DNA of 64,000 bases from contig CM072523.1 of the NCBI GenBank assembly GCA_036898135.1, positions 40,452,876-40,516,875 of the forward strand, read 5' to 3'. This document shows positions 32,208-42,414 of the stretch, piece after piece; position 1 is the stretch's first letter, and each line of letters starts with the position of its first letter. A program made the position numbers and the translations under genes. This DNA comes from Oncomelania hupensis (lineage: Eukaryota > Mollusca > Gastropoda > Littorinimorpha > Pomatiopsidae). Below the pieces are notes generated by a model that was not told where the DNA came from, did not search any database, and worked only from the letters and a program-made list of their open reading frames with translations.

Positions 32208-34898
32208 CTAAAGAGATGGGACTGGAGTTTGTTGTTAGCGTCTTGATTTCTTACTACTACTATTACTACTACTACTACTATTACTACTACTACTGGTTTG
32301 TTAGACCATTGTTCGGAGTCACAACACACATTTTACCAATACATTCACAAACATAAATAAAACACGCAGGCTGGAAGGTGTGCGTTGTAGCCACTTTACT
32401 GGACACAGGCACAGAACACACTCTTTACTAATGAAATTGACAGTCTTCACAAGTCTCTATTTCACTCTTCTACAGTTCATACACTCTCTATGTTCTGACT
32501 ACGACGTTGTTCTATATTGGTTCCTACTTCCCTATCGTCTATGTTCCCGTTCTAACTAACTCTAACTCCACTCCATATCTTCTCTCGGGACCGTCCTCGT
32601 CTTTCTATCTCTCTTTTCTAGCTATCTTGCTCTCTTTCTCTAACTCTCAGTTCTAACTATCCCTCGAATCCTTTTCCTGCACCCATTTTATACTCATCAT
32701 CTCAGAGGCAGTTCGGTTCTACCACTCCACTATTGGTTCTAACACTAGTTCTTCCCTCCTCCTTCCTGTCGATCAAATCTTGAGATCCATCTGCAATGGG
32801 ACTTCCATCTCCCAGCTTCCCTTCAAGCTCCTCCTCTAAACCACATTCAAAACCCGGATTCCCAAACAACAAGGGACCTCTTTTATAAGGCACCCATATA
32901 AACAGCCGCATGGCCCTGATCCGAAAGCAGTCAACGGAGTCTGGCACTTGGCTGACACAAAGCAGACGCAAAACTTTCCCACAAACGTTCAATGTTCCCA
33001 CCAGCTATCGTATCTAGTCAATCTCTCGTTTATCCGTTCTGACAGAACGGGGACATTAATCCAAGACCAAACCCATGGGCAGGAACCCATTCTCTTAAAG
33101 CGATACATTATAGAGTCACAGAGAGAATACAGAATATGCATCACATCAGCTACATTCACTATAATACAATATAGCTTCCACACATATTCATAGCATGCAA
33201 AATGATTACATTAGACAATATACCGAACAAATGAAAATAACACTTCATGCACCTTTTACAATGTACATGCCTAAATAAAGGATATTAACCACTGATTAAA
33301 AGATTCCATAAACTTATTAGCTGACCATAGCTCTTCAATCATACTTATTATCTTTCTATCTTCGAGTCTATGCACTGATTGTAGTTGTTGTTGTTGTTTG
33401 TAGATTATAGTCACACGACACTTTCGCATATAGGTGACTACTGGACCGATTTATACTGACACCAGCGGGCCAGTTGTTGGTAAAGGGGAAAATAATATGA
33501 TCACACGTTGACCAATCCGGGATTCGAACCAGCGACCTTTCGGTTACTAGCAAGACGCTCTTACCAACTGAGCTACCCGGCCCCACAATATGCACCGAAT
33601 ACCCAGAATGAGCCTAAGTGCGAACATAGGAACAGCATTGGTGGTATGGACAGTCTGTCAACTTATATTTGCAATACCATAAACCTTCCATATCACGCCG
33701 TGCCATCCGACACACTGCGGAGTTCCAGGCCCGCTAGCTTCGCTGTAGCTACTAATCTGCTGTCTGAATCTCTTAGCTGAAAGGTGAAAGATATGGTTGG
33801 AACTGCTGCCCTCATTGTCCTCTCTGCCTGATAGCACACAGTATCACTAGTCAATTATCCCCTACCCATACGTCCAGGAAACTCTGGACGCTCTAATCCG
33901 CGCTGCAAATAGCGTCTATCCTAATATCTAAAGACGTTAGCGTTTAGGTGTAGCGTGTCTCAGGGAATAGCATAAATGATAGATCAAACACTAACAATAA
34001 TAAGTAGAAATAAAGCCAATGAAAAAAGACTTCTTTCAAGAAACAAAACAACCATTTGTACATGTATACTTTGATCAAAAGTAACAAATTACTTAATACA
34101 CGACAAAGCTCAGTACAAACTTATTTACAATCATTTGAGGTAAAAAAAATTTCTCTTAAAGAAAGAGATTTCTCTTATATAGCGCACTTACAAGCTCAGA
34201 GAGCTTCTCAAGGCGCTGGCCCGTAATATCCAGCAATCACAAAATAGTTTGCTGAAGTCAGGATTCGAACCCACGTCGCCCAAGACGCACTCACACAAGT
34301 CGTGCTCTCTGACCACTGAGCTATCCCTGCCGCTCTTTCAAGATGAAATAGTATTTTCATCAGTTTTAACAGTTAATAATAGTTTTAAGAACTCTCAAAT
34401 TAAAGGCTACTTTTACCTTAGTTCATTGTAAGCTCCCGACACAAGTTTCTCACTGTTTTGTGTGTTTGTGTGGGTGCATGAGCATGCTTGCCTACATGTA
34501 ATATAGATTTCTCGACTTGACACACCTTAGAAATAACAATTTGACCAGTGATATAGTGTCAAAGAAATTGTACTTGATGGCGTGCATGATTCTGGGTCTG
34601 TTCCCCTAACCCAGGTATGAATATGCCCAGAAGGCCATCAGAGAAGCGATCAGCTGGTAGCATGAGACCTGACGTTTCGACTGGAGCTGTGGAGCCCATC
34701 CCTGCACAGTCTCACAGTTCTTACTCAGACCGGAATAATTCCCAGGACATCTCCTTACTGCAGTCGCTGGCCAGGTCACTCAAGAGATCTTCTCCGAAAA
34801 AATCTAAAAGGAACGCAGAACTGACGTCCTCAGAGTACGAGATGACCGATACTAGCAGCAAGCACAAGCTGCTTGGACATTCAGGAAGAAAAGAATAG
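23229..34898 (+). CDS. Shaw: Shaw-type (Kv3) voltage-gated potassium channel, copy 1 (4 exons, one frameshift)
   Basis: Six-transmembrane K+ channel subunit; tetramers conduct K+ across the plasma membrane of excitable cells. Exons: 23229-23756, 26237-27100, 29054-29278, 34615-34898. All junctions are GT-AG and in phase apart from one missing base in exon 2 near 26,993. Allowing for it, the product is 633 residues. T1 domain at about 10-170 with the Zn motif H-x5-C-x20-CC. S1 starts at 177; S4 spans 292-310; filter TSVGFGD at 375-381; S6 carries PVPV at 407-410. The tail after KKRRR is proline- and serine-rich. S4 lacks the first two canonical arginines (E294, A297), as I recall for insect Shaw. 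The exon 2 frameshift is absent from the second block copy and may be an assembly error. AATAAA at 35,004 is a plausible poly(A) signal. Confidence 0.9.
24118..24414. repeat. GT, GA and long GA microsatellites in Kv intron 1
   Basis: GT/GA compound run at 24,118-24,193 and a long (GA)n at 24,324-24,414. Confidence 0.9.
24577..24678. repeat. perfect 47-bp inverted repeat (8-nt loop) plus a third arm copy
   Basis: Left arm 24,577-24,623, loop CTGTGACA, right arm 24,632-24,678; the arms are perfectly complementary. A further right-arm copy, nearly identical, lies at 24,733-24,778. Present unchanged in the second block copy at 58,105-58,206. It lies in Kv intron 1 and may be a small foldback element. 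Confidence 0.9.
24956..25537 (-). mobile_element. RTE-like retrotransposon 3' fragment in Kv intron 1
   Basis: The minus strand encodes [32 protein letters not shown] and [19 protein letters not shown], the C-terminal region of the family, ending in the GGATA-type tail. Frames are broken; 5' truncated. Confidence 0.85.
25618..25720 (+). repeat. duplicated, decayed acceptor region of Kv exon 2
   Basis: Resembles 26,155-26,255 block by block: GGAGGAGGAGG, AATGGATA, GTTTAACAC, then ATCCTTGG and TTTCAGCTTAT. After the copied acceptor the reading is LISV followed by a stop. It lies about 530 bp upstream of the true acceptor and is present in both block copies. Confidence 0.75.
26079..26148. repeat. 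A-rich insertion just upstream of Kv exon 2, absent in copy 2
   Basis: About 65 bp of A runs with scattered C and T. The second copy reads directly from CACAATGC to AAAGATATGG near 59,600. Confidence 0.85.
26237..27100 (+). CDS. Shaw: Kv exon 2: S1-S6 membrane domain
   Basis: Acceptor TTTCAG|CTTATT; encodes the whole voltage sensor and pore plus the KKRRR juxtamembrane stretch. Two N-glycosylation sequons (NAT, NIS) lie in the S1-S2 loop. A C run reads CC here and CCC at 60,449-60,451 in the second copy, shifting the last ~35 codons here. The donor is CAG|GTAAAA. A TATAC-type pentanucleotide array begins about 40 bp into the intron. Confidence 0.9.
27135..27512. repeat. (TATAC)n pentanucleotide arrays flanking a short LINE-tail fragment
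   Basis: Arrays at about 27,140-27,288 and 27,405-27,512. Between them, 27,349-27,403 contains ATTCAGATTCAGATTCAG and an AAAACTTTATTATCTCC segment. That is the reverse of an L2-like 3' end also seen at 8,078-8,145. Confidence 0.85.
28050..28890 (+). repeat. dispersed AGGTCA-rich repeat, second copy in Kv intron 2
   Basis: Homologous to 21,828-23,125 without the SINE-like insertion. Contains GAAGGTCAAGGTAAG and CCAAGGTCAAGGTTATTG motifs. Confidence 0.7.
29054..29278 (+). CDS. Shaw: Kv exon 3: cytoplasmic C-terminal segment
   Basis: Phase-1 entry and exit. Begins [11 protein letters not shown] after joining exon 2 and ends SSLLVE before the donor AAG|GTAACA. Basic and proline-rich at the start, then an acidic/serine part. 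The frame continues exactly into the exon at 34,615. Confidence 0.75.
29341..29550. repeat. foldback element with internal direct duplication in Kv intron 3
   Basis: Outer ends TTGGAAGGTT and AACCTTCCAA are perfect inverted repeats, continued imperfectly by GAGGTTCTCAGATCC and GGATCTGAGAACCTC. Inside, a segment of about 45 bp starting ACCTAGGTTGCTGAACC is duplicated in tandem. Also at 62,812-63,021. Confidence 0.75.
29573..32295. repeat. composite minisatellite: about 52-bp conserved core plus variable (CTA)n, ~27 units
   Basis: Each unit is a core beginning CTAAAGAGATGGGACTGGAG, continuing GTTTGTTGTTAGCGTCATGA and ending TTCTTAACATAA, followed by 8 to more than 25 CTA triplets. I count about 27 cores. 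Cores differ by only a few bases while CTA length varies widely. The array lies in Kv intron 3 and restarts at about 63,047 in the second block copy, cut by the window end. Confidence 0.95.
32296..33205 (-). other. unassigned stretch, possible solo LTR
   Basis: Non-coding. On the minus strand it contains a TATAAAAG box, then a downstream region running to GTGTTCTGTGCCTGTGTCC and ACAATGGTCTAACAAACC, an organisation reminiscent of a retrotransposon LTR. I could not find target duplications or a second LTR, so the call is tentative. Confidence 0.25.
33375..33590 (-). mobile_element. tRNA-derived SINE with (CAA)n tail
   Basis: The minus strand starts GGGGCCGGGTAGCTCAGTTG (A box) and has the B box GGTTCGAATCC. 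After a unique body it ends in CAACAACAACAAC. The long body and tail argue against a functional tRNA gene. Confidence 0.8.
33591..34164. other. non-coding, Kv intron 3
   Basis: No recognised feature. Confidence 0.4.
34165..34340 (-). mobile_element. tRNA-derived SINE (second family)
   Basis: The minus strand reads GGGATAGCTCAGTGGTCAGA (A box) and GTGGGTTCGAATCC (B box), with a 3' end GCGCTATATAAGAGAAATC. It lies about 275 bp upstream of Kv exon 4. Confidence 0.8.
34615..34898 (+). CDS. Shaw: Kv exon 4: C-terminal end and stop
   Basis: Acceptor CCCAG|GTATGA. Reads [11 protein letters not shown] and ends LGHSGRKE followed by TAG. Rich in serine and lysine, with possible phosphorylation sites. 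The phase fits exon 3, but an intermediate or alternative C-terminal exon in the 5.3-kb intron cannot be excluded. Confidence 0.7.
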
Positions 34899-36297
34899 AG
34901 CTAGGGGGTCGTAACATTTTCACTCCTTGACTTTTACTGGTAGGGTACCATTATATTTCTCCTGGGTTGTGGCCACAGCTGCGCCATAGAGGTACATAAC
35001 TAAAATAAAATTCCATGATGATACTTCATGACTGTGTGATAGCCTTGTGAGGAGCGTTTGAGGTGTGTAAGGTGGGGGAGGATCGATTGGATTTCATAAT
35101 TGAACTGTTCAGTGTTGGTTTTATTTCGGGCCGCAGGTAATCTTTTAAGGGGTTATTGTACCGATTCATCACTTGTATTTTTATGTCAATAGTTTTTAGT
35201 TGATTTTTGTTTGTTTGTTAGCTTGTATGTTTTCTGTAACAACTAACATCGCTTTTTCAGGGTTCGAAGAATGCGCTTTGAGCCTATTTAATGGGGAATT
35301 GCACTATATAAAAGCGTTTTTACTTCTTCTTATCCTGCGATACACAGACGTAGCCTTGACTTCATGTATCGCGACAGCCATATATTTCTATAATATTTAT
35401 GACAAATTGTTTTATGCATGCAATGAAGTTTTGGTTTGTGGATCTGCTCAAAACAGTATCTTTTAGTATCGATAAAAGGGATATATTCATCATTTCAGCC
35501 AGGAAAAACTATACTTTATTTGCCTGTGTCAGTTCCATAGTTTGCTATTTATTATTATAACTTGCATTAGTAGCTACAATAAGACAAACACTTTCATCCA
35601 CAATTCATGCGGAGAGGTAGAGAAGAGAAAAAAAAGAGAGAGACACCTCGATCACTACTCCCACAATCGCCCCTCAAACCAATCCCACTTTCTACACACA
35701 TACACAACTTGCCGTTAAAAGGATGGAAGAAATATAAAATTATACTTTTTCGTATTTTTGTTTAAATTTTATTTTTCAAGTTAATACTATACAAAAGTAT
35801 AATGTATAATGTTGAAACATTTAACCACCATCAACAATGGCAATGCTGGTTTTCTAAAAGACAAAATCATCTTGGAGTCACATTTATGCCGTCACCAAAC
35901 ACAATCCATCTGCCACTGCACTTTAAAGGTCCCCAATTCAAAGGCTTGGTTTACTTTTGTCCAAAATAGGCTTACCCTAAAATTGCCATTGTTAATACAT
36001 GAAAACAGTGATAAAGTGGGCTTTCATTGCACAAACCAACTGCTACAGTTTGAATTTTCCCCTGTTTATAGGTACACCAATACCACAGCGGTGTGACCCT
36101 AATTCTGAATGAACCACGCAACTTTAAGAGTAGTTTTGTTAGATCTTTTTTTAAACTGATGCTGTTGGCAGCCAGTGACAGTATGCAGCTGCAGTAGAGA
36201 CTGTTGTATAAACCTAAAACGAAAAACCTTAACTAACATTCTTATGAAATCTGCCTCTTACTTGAGTTGGTACATCTATTTTTTAAGCGCCAGAACG
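34899..36297. other. Kv 3' UTR and intergenic region
   Basis: AATAAA at 35,004-35,009 may end the Kv transcript. Beyond that no exon or repeat family was recognised. Confidence 0.4.
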
Positions 36298-36508
36298 CTG
36301 GCTAGTAGCAGTGGCTATTATTTGGCTAGCAGTGGCTATTATTTGGCTAGCAGTGGCTATTATTTGGCTAGCAGTGGCTATTATTTGGCTAGCAGTGGCT
36401 ATTATTTGGCTAGCAGTGGCTATTATTTGGCTAGCAGTGGCTATTATTTGGCTAGCAGTGGCTATTATTTGGCTAGCAGTGGCTATTATTTGGCTAGCAG
36501 TGGCTATT
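36298..36508. repeat. 21-bp minisatellite, 10 units
   Basis: Unit GGCTAGCAGTGGCTATTATT plus one T, ten nearly perfect copies. Because 21 is divisible by three, several frames stay open (for example ASSGYYL repeats), but no gene context supports coding. Confidence 0.95.
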
Positions 36509-37649
36509 AACAGGCACACAAAACTATGGCATTTATTGATTTTATAAATAACTATAGTCTATACTTTTAAAAGAGTTATATTTTTGTGTGTGCTGTCAGC
36601 ATAGTTTTTCAGTGGGGCACCACTCACTGTGAAAGTTACAAGGATCTGTTGAGGGGGCAGGGTTAAAGGGGCTCCCTTCAATTTGTTCACAATGCAAGAG
36701 AACGACTGTGACTTAATAAATAAATCTGTATTCATAATTTGTCATTAAAATACCTATCACACTGTACAATTTATCACCGCGCTGCCAAAAAACAACAGCA
36801 AAGCAGAAAAAAAAAGTTCGTAGTTCGATGTTCATCAGAAAATCTCCCAATCCTAAGTCAACAATAAAGAAATTCACAGAATACAAATAAATTACAAAGG
36901 TGTGCACATAAGTTCATTAAAAACAACAACAACAACATAAAATGAATTAACCCTGACCAATAATACAGTACTTACAATAACAAATATACGAAGGTCCAGT
37001 AACAACAGAAATTAAAATACTATCTATTGCTAAAATGGAGGCATATTAAAGACATCAATTATAATCATCATCAATCGTTATCATCATAATCATCATGAGT
37101 TTTGTGTTCATAGTAAAACAATCAATTCAAGCATGCATGTAAAGAACTACTACCAATCATTGTGACTAAAATTCACATGATGTGCGCATGCATGTCTGGC
37201 AAGCTTTGCTGGAATGTTGAGCAAACAAACAAACAAACATCAAATTTAGATAAATGAAAAACCTGACATATTTTTATAGATAATTATCACTGCGCTGTAA
37301 AAGAATTGATACAAATTATGACGCCAAGGGATTGGTACGAAGCAGAATTCACTTCATCCTAACGAAGTTGGAGCGGGACTCGTTATGTAGAGCTCCACAA
37401 TAATAGTGATTCAGAAAACATTAATAACAGTTTAATACTATAATAAATGATCAGACTGCTTGACCCAATAGATAGCCTGTAACTCCTGATGAAACCTTTT
37501 GCAACAACCATATACTTTTAATGTGTTCTAGCGATCTTATGTGCTTTACCTCATTCAATCTTTTGTCTCCCTAATCTTGACAATGTTATTGTGCATGGTG
37601 CTTGCTCAGTAATTCATGCAGTTTGATGCGTTAAAGTTATCCCATCTTT
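36509..37649. other. intergenic and 3' flank of zinc-finger gene B
   Basis: Mostly A/T-rich, with a decayed duplicate of the gene B C-terminus at about 37,576-37,632. No other gene seen. Confidence 0.45.
37576..37632 (-). pseudogene. duplicated C-terminal tip of zinc-finger gene B
   Basis: The minus strand reads KLHELLSKHHAQ followed by a stop, matching ELHELLSKHHAQYHYQY at the end of the real exon about 70 bp away. It is a decayed local tandem duplication lying in the 3' flank. Confidence 0.7.
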
Positions 37650-40600
37650 CTAATACTGGTAATGATATTGTGCGTGATGCTTGCTGAGCAATTCATGCAG
37701 TTCCACTTGGCGCAGTTGTTCCATCTCCATTGTGGTTCTACCACTGTTGTGAGGCCCAGCAATGTCCACTGCTGCCCTCGATGCCAAATCAAACCCACCT
37801 CGGCCTGTAATGTCCAGCCCACTTCTAGAAACATCTAGTCCATTTCTAGAAACATCCAGTGCACTTGAAACATCCAGTCCACTTCTAGAAACATCTAGTC
37901 GGCTTCTGGATGCGTCTAGTTCAGTTCTGCCCACCTCCAGCCCGCCTCTAACTGCAGTATCTAGTCCACTTCTGGAAGGGTCCAGCCCTAGACCAGTTCT
38001 AGCCGCTATATCCATAGGACCCCTACTAGCCACATCCACGCCTATTCTGAAGTCGTTGCCTATCATTCTGCCCCTATCCCCAGTGTAAGTTCCTGCTCTT
38101 TCTCTGTTTGGATACACAGCTCTCTCTCTCTCACTGTACACAGCACCCAAAAGCTGTTGCTCCTTGACGAACTCTCTGAAGGAGTCATGGGAGAAGTTGA
38201 CAGGGTTGAGCTGCTCCGCGCTGGAGTTGGTAAGGTGAGAGGACGCTTCACTGTTGGCGACGTGGTTGTTTGCACCTTCAGCCACATCCCCACCACCACC
38301 ACCACCATCAACTCCACGTCGTTTCTTGTCCTTGTCCTTGGTCCCGTGCTTGAGGCGGTGGTGGCGGTGGAGGTTGGAGTTGTCCACAAAGGTCATGGCA
38401 CAGATGTTACAGGAGTAGGGTCTGGTATCTGAGTGTCGCAGCTTGTGGGCTTTGAACGACGATGGCCGTGCGAAGTCCTTCCCACACACGTCACATTTGA
38501 AAGGACGCTCTCCTTGGACACAATACAATACAAGATTATTGCTTTAGGTCCAGGGGACTCTTCCAAGCCAAATCAGGACCAGAGAGACGTTATCTTAAAA
38601 TCCTTGAACACAGGCAAGCGGCAAGGACAATAACAATAATAGTAGTAATAATAATAATATTGATAATAATAATGATAATATAAAAATATAATAATAATAA
38701 TTAGTATTATTGTGTATAATGATGAGGCTGAAATATTTTTCTAAGCAAAAATATACACAAATCGATACCTAGCAACAAGGTAAACAACTGCCATCAAAAG
38801 CTCACATTTAAGGTTAGAAATACAAACTATATAAAGTGGTAACATTGTTGAGATTGCAAACTTAGGTCCAACAGTTTTCCCATCGCAACAACAAGTTGCC
38901 ATTTAATGGCAAGGCTCCAGCAGCTGCCCTCCATTTGACATATGCAGAGGTGCCAACCCCTAATCTTCTTGTCAGTATTTCCGGACCCATTTGTCAGTAT
39001 TTTTTAACACTTGTCAGTATTTTTTTCTCTCGCAAAATCCAGCCTATGACACTATAAAGTAACGACAGGCTTCCCTCTGAAACAGTCCTCTAAAATCACC
39101 ATGAAAATCAGCTTGCTGAACACCACACTTGTTTTAATTTAAAATCACCATGAAAATCAGCTTGTTGAACACAGCGACGTTCAGTGAGTACAGGAGTACT
39201 ATTATGAGACCAGAAACCGGTACAGAAGCACCGCTGGCAAAAATAAACGATCGGCAACTTCTCCTCCGTATTTTTATAAAAGCTACCGTATTTCTGTATT
39301 TAAATCACTTCGCTGGAATTAAATACGGTCAATCCGTACTTGTTGGCACCTCTGCATATGTCAAAATTCCGAGTCAAGGTAGGAAATTGCTAACAGTAAC
39401 TAGGGTAAAAGGAAAGTATGACATATATTACATGTGCTGTAAAATAAAGTGTGTATAATGGCAAGCTTCTGTGTACATAGGGCTGATATGAATGTAGGTG
39501 CTCTTTGAATGTATTCATCTTTTTTTTCAACAAAGGGAAGGAACAACTGGGATCACACTCAGAATTACCAGGATCATGAGTTTTACAGGATTTTTGTTTT
39601 CTAACACCATTGCCACCACAGAAAATACAGCAACCCATGGTGATGGGTCCATGGTGAATGTTTATAGCATAATTTTGTTGTTTGGTAATACCATGGCCAC
39701 TTAAAAAGATACAGCAACTCGTAGTGATGTACCCCTAGTGGAAACCTACAACCACAAATGAATCAATGAGCTGACTGTGACTGCTCAACCCAAGAAAAAG
39801 ACAGTATGCAAATAAAAATATATAACATATTTGCTATACTTCAGCTAGTTTGCTGGAGCAGTAAAGATTCTGATTCTGATAATGTTAACTGTGCCCTGAG
39901 AATGTTTGTGCAACATGAAACTGCCCAATATGCAAGTGCACTTTGGACAAGATTGGAGAGTGTTTTCATTACCTGTGTGTGACCTCATGTGGATCTGCAG
40001 AGACTTGGAATTGGTGTAGCCCGCTCCGCACAGTTGACACAGGTAAGACTTCTCTCCCTTGTGGGCCGCCAAGTGCATCTTTAGCTGATGTTTGGAGTAG
40101 TAGCTCACCGGGCACAGGTGGCAGCTGTAGTTTCTCTCCCCTGGGGGAATAATAACAAAATAAGATCAATAATAAGAAGAACTAGAAGGGCAAAGCTTAT
40201 ACAAATCACACACTCCTTTAGCGAACATATTTATACTATTTTATATGCAAAATGAAATAGCTCAATGTACATGTAGGTGGAACTACACAAAAACTTAATC
40301 GAAAAGACAAAAAGCAATATTGACTTTGACCTTGACCTAGGTCAATTAGGATGGTTAGTTGTCTGGAGTGTGTGACACCACGCTTTAATCTGCAAGTTGC
40401 TGTTTTGGCCAGTTTCAGTTAGAAGATCCTGATTTCGGTCGGTTTCTTTGAATAGCTCTTTAAGCTTATAGTATGCTAAAAAAGAACAATTGTTGCATTA
40501 TACTTTATGGGATACATTACAATCCTGGCAAAAGCCATCAATTGGCTTACCTCTGTGTCGCTGCATGTGGGAGGTGAGGCTGCCTAGCTGGCGGAAGCTG

Positions 40601-42336
40601 AAGCCACACTCGGTGCAAGTGAAGGGGCGTTCGTTGGTGTGTACTCTCATATGCATCTTCAGCATTGCTGCATCCGCAAAGGCCTTGGAACATACCTATA
40701 TAAAAAAATAAAATAAAACAAAAAACATACATTTTTATTACTACCACTGCTACTGATGATGAGGATGGAAATGATGATAATGATGACGATGTTGATGATG
40801 ATGATGACAATAATAATAATAATAACAACAATAAACAACAATAATACTACTACTAATAAACAACAATAATAATAATAATAAAAACAATAATAAAAAATAA
40901 TCGATAATAAACATAATAATAATAATAACAATAATAACAATCGTAAAATGTATGTATTGATTTATCATTTGACATCTTGTTTTTACAAATCATGTCGCTT
41001 AGTAAAAAATGTCATATTACAATTTAAATTTGGAAACATTTTAATTTTAGCACGCTGTTTGTAGCATTTAATTGCATGTAACTTTATTATTATATGTCTT
41101 AAAATGATCATAAATGTACATTTTATTGTTTGTACGATTCATGTGCATTTTTGTATTTTACTGTTTTATTTTATCTATGCTGTATTTACCTGTGTGTTTA
41201 TACTGTAACGTCTTCTTAAAGAATTTATTTTTTCTTGCTTAAATTGGGTACGCTCGTGTGTATGTGTGAATGCATATTAGTGCTTAGAGCAAACTGTCAG
41301 TTAGAATTTGTGTTTTATAAGGTAAATAATGATTATTATTAAGTTCATTTATAGTGCTTCCAATTTATAATTATATAAAACCATATGTGCGCTACTTAAG
41401 ACCCGGCCACATTGACCTGTAGCACCTGGCCACATCGTTTTATGCTTTAGAATTCTTTAGGTATTTCCTTGCGTACTGGCTAATGTAAAATTTCACAAGG
41501 ATAGCACATGTTTGATTTCAAATGCAAAAATACATAAGTCGTGCCAGTCAGAAGAAGCAAGAGTGACGTCATGAATTAGAGGTCAACCTAAACTCCTCCC
41601 TTGTATGACTACATGCAACACAGGTTGTCTGCTAGTGCACACGACTTAGCGAACTAAGGCAGTTGAATTCACTTGCTGCACGTCGATCTTAGTTAAGCTG
41701 TTTCATAGATATTATAGTTAAATTGTAAAAGAGTACATTACATTGTCATGAAAAAGTGCCTTATTGTAGTGAAATTACACAGCTAAACACGTTTATAAAT
41801 TCGAACTGGGCCGTGACAAACATGGCGCCACTATCTCAGAACCAATGCAATAGCTCTAAAACATAAGCCAATGAATGTGGCCACCAGACTCATAAGGGTG
41901 TTGCCACCAGTCAAAATTCCGGTCAGTGAAAAATCTCATAACCCAACGCATAAGCTGTAAAACGTAAGCCAATGTTGCCACTACTTAACACAGGTACATG
42001 CAAGCAAAAATTAAAGTGAGCCCGAGGCCATTTTGTTTTCAAATGTTTACACTAGATAGTATGATCATAGAAGAATTTATTAATTCACATTAATTTATTG
42101 AGGTGAAACCTCTCTGAGGCAAACAATAACCGAGACCTGAGCCAAGCTTGAGTATAGGCATTGTTTAAATTGAAGGAGTGTCTGTGCAACATGAACGTGT
42201 ATGTTGGTTACAGATTGCTGCGTTGTTGAGTCTTATGTAGGAGTAAGGCACGTATAGCATCTATTATTATTATTTCAATTATTTGTAAGCAGACCCAAAA
42301 TTATCCCAATGCAACTATGCAGAGCATCTACTCAAA

Positions 42337-42414
<78 letters not shown>

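Noticed and set aside
29590..32290. CRISPR-like array (regular cores with variable spacers)
   Set aside because: The 'spacers' are CTA microsatellite tracts and the setting is a eukaryotic intron.
33513..33590. tRNA gene on the minus strand
   Set aside because: Good boxes, but it is followed by a SINE body and CAA tail; the anticodon arm does not pair cleanly.
36175..36510. 111-residue ORF with ASSGYYL repeats as a gene
   Set aside because: Open frame is a by-product of a 21-bp unit; equal-quality frames exist on both strands and there is no splice or start context.
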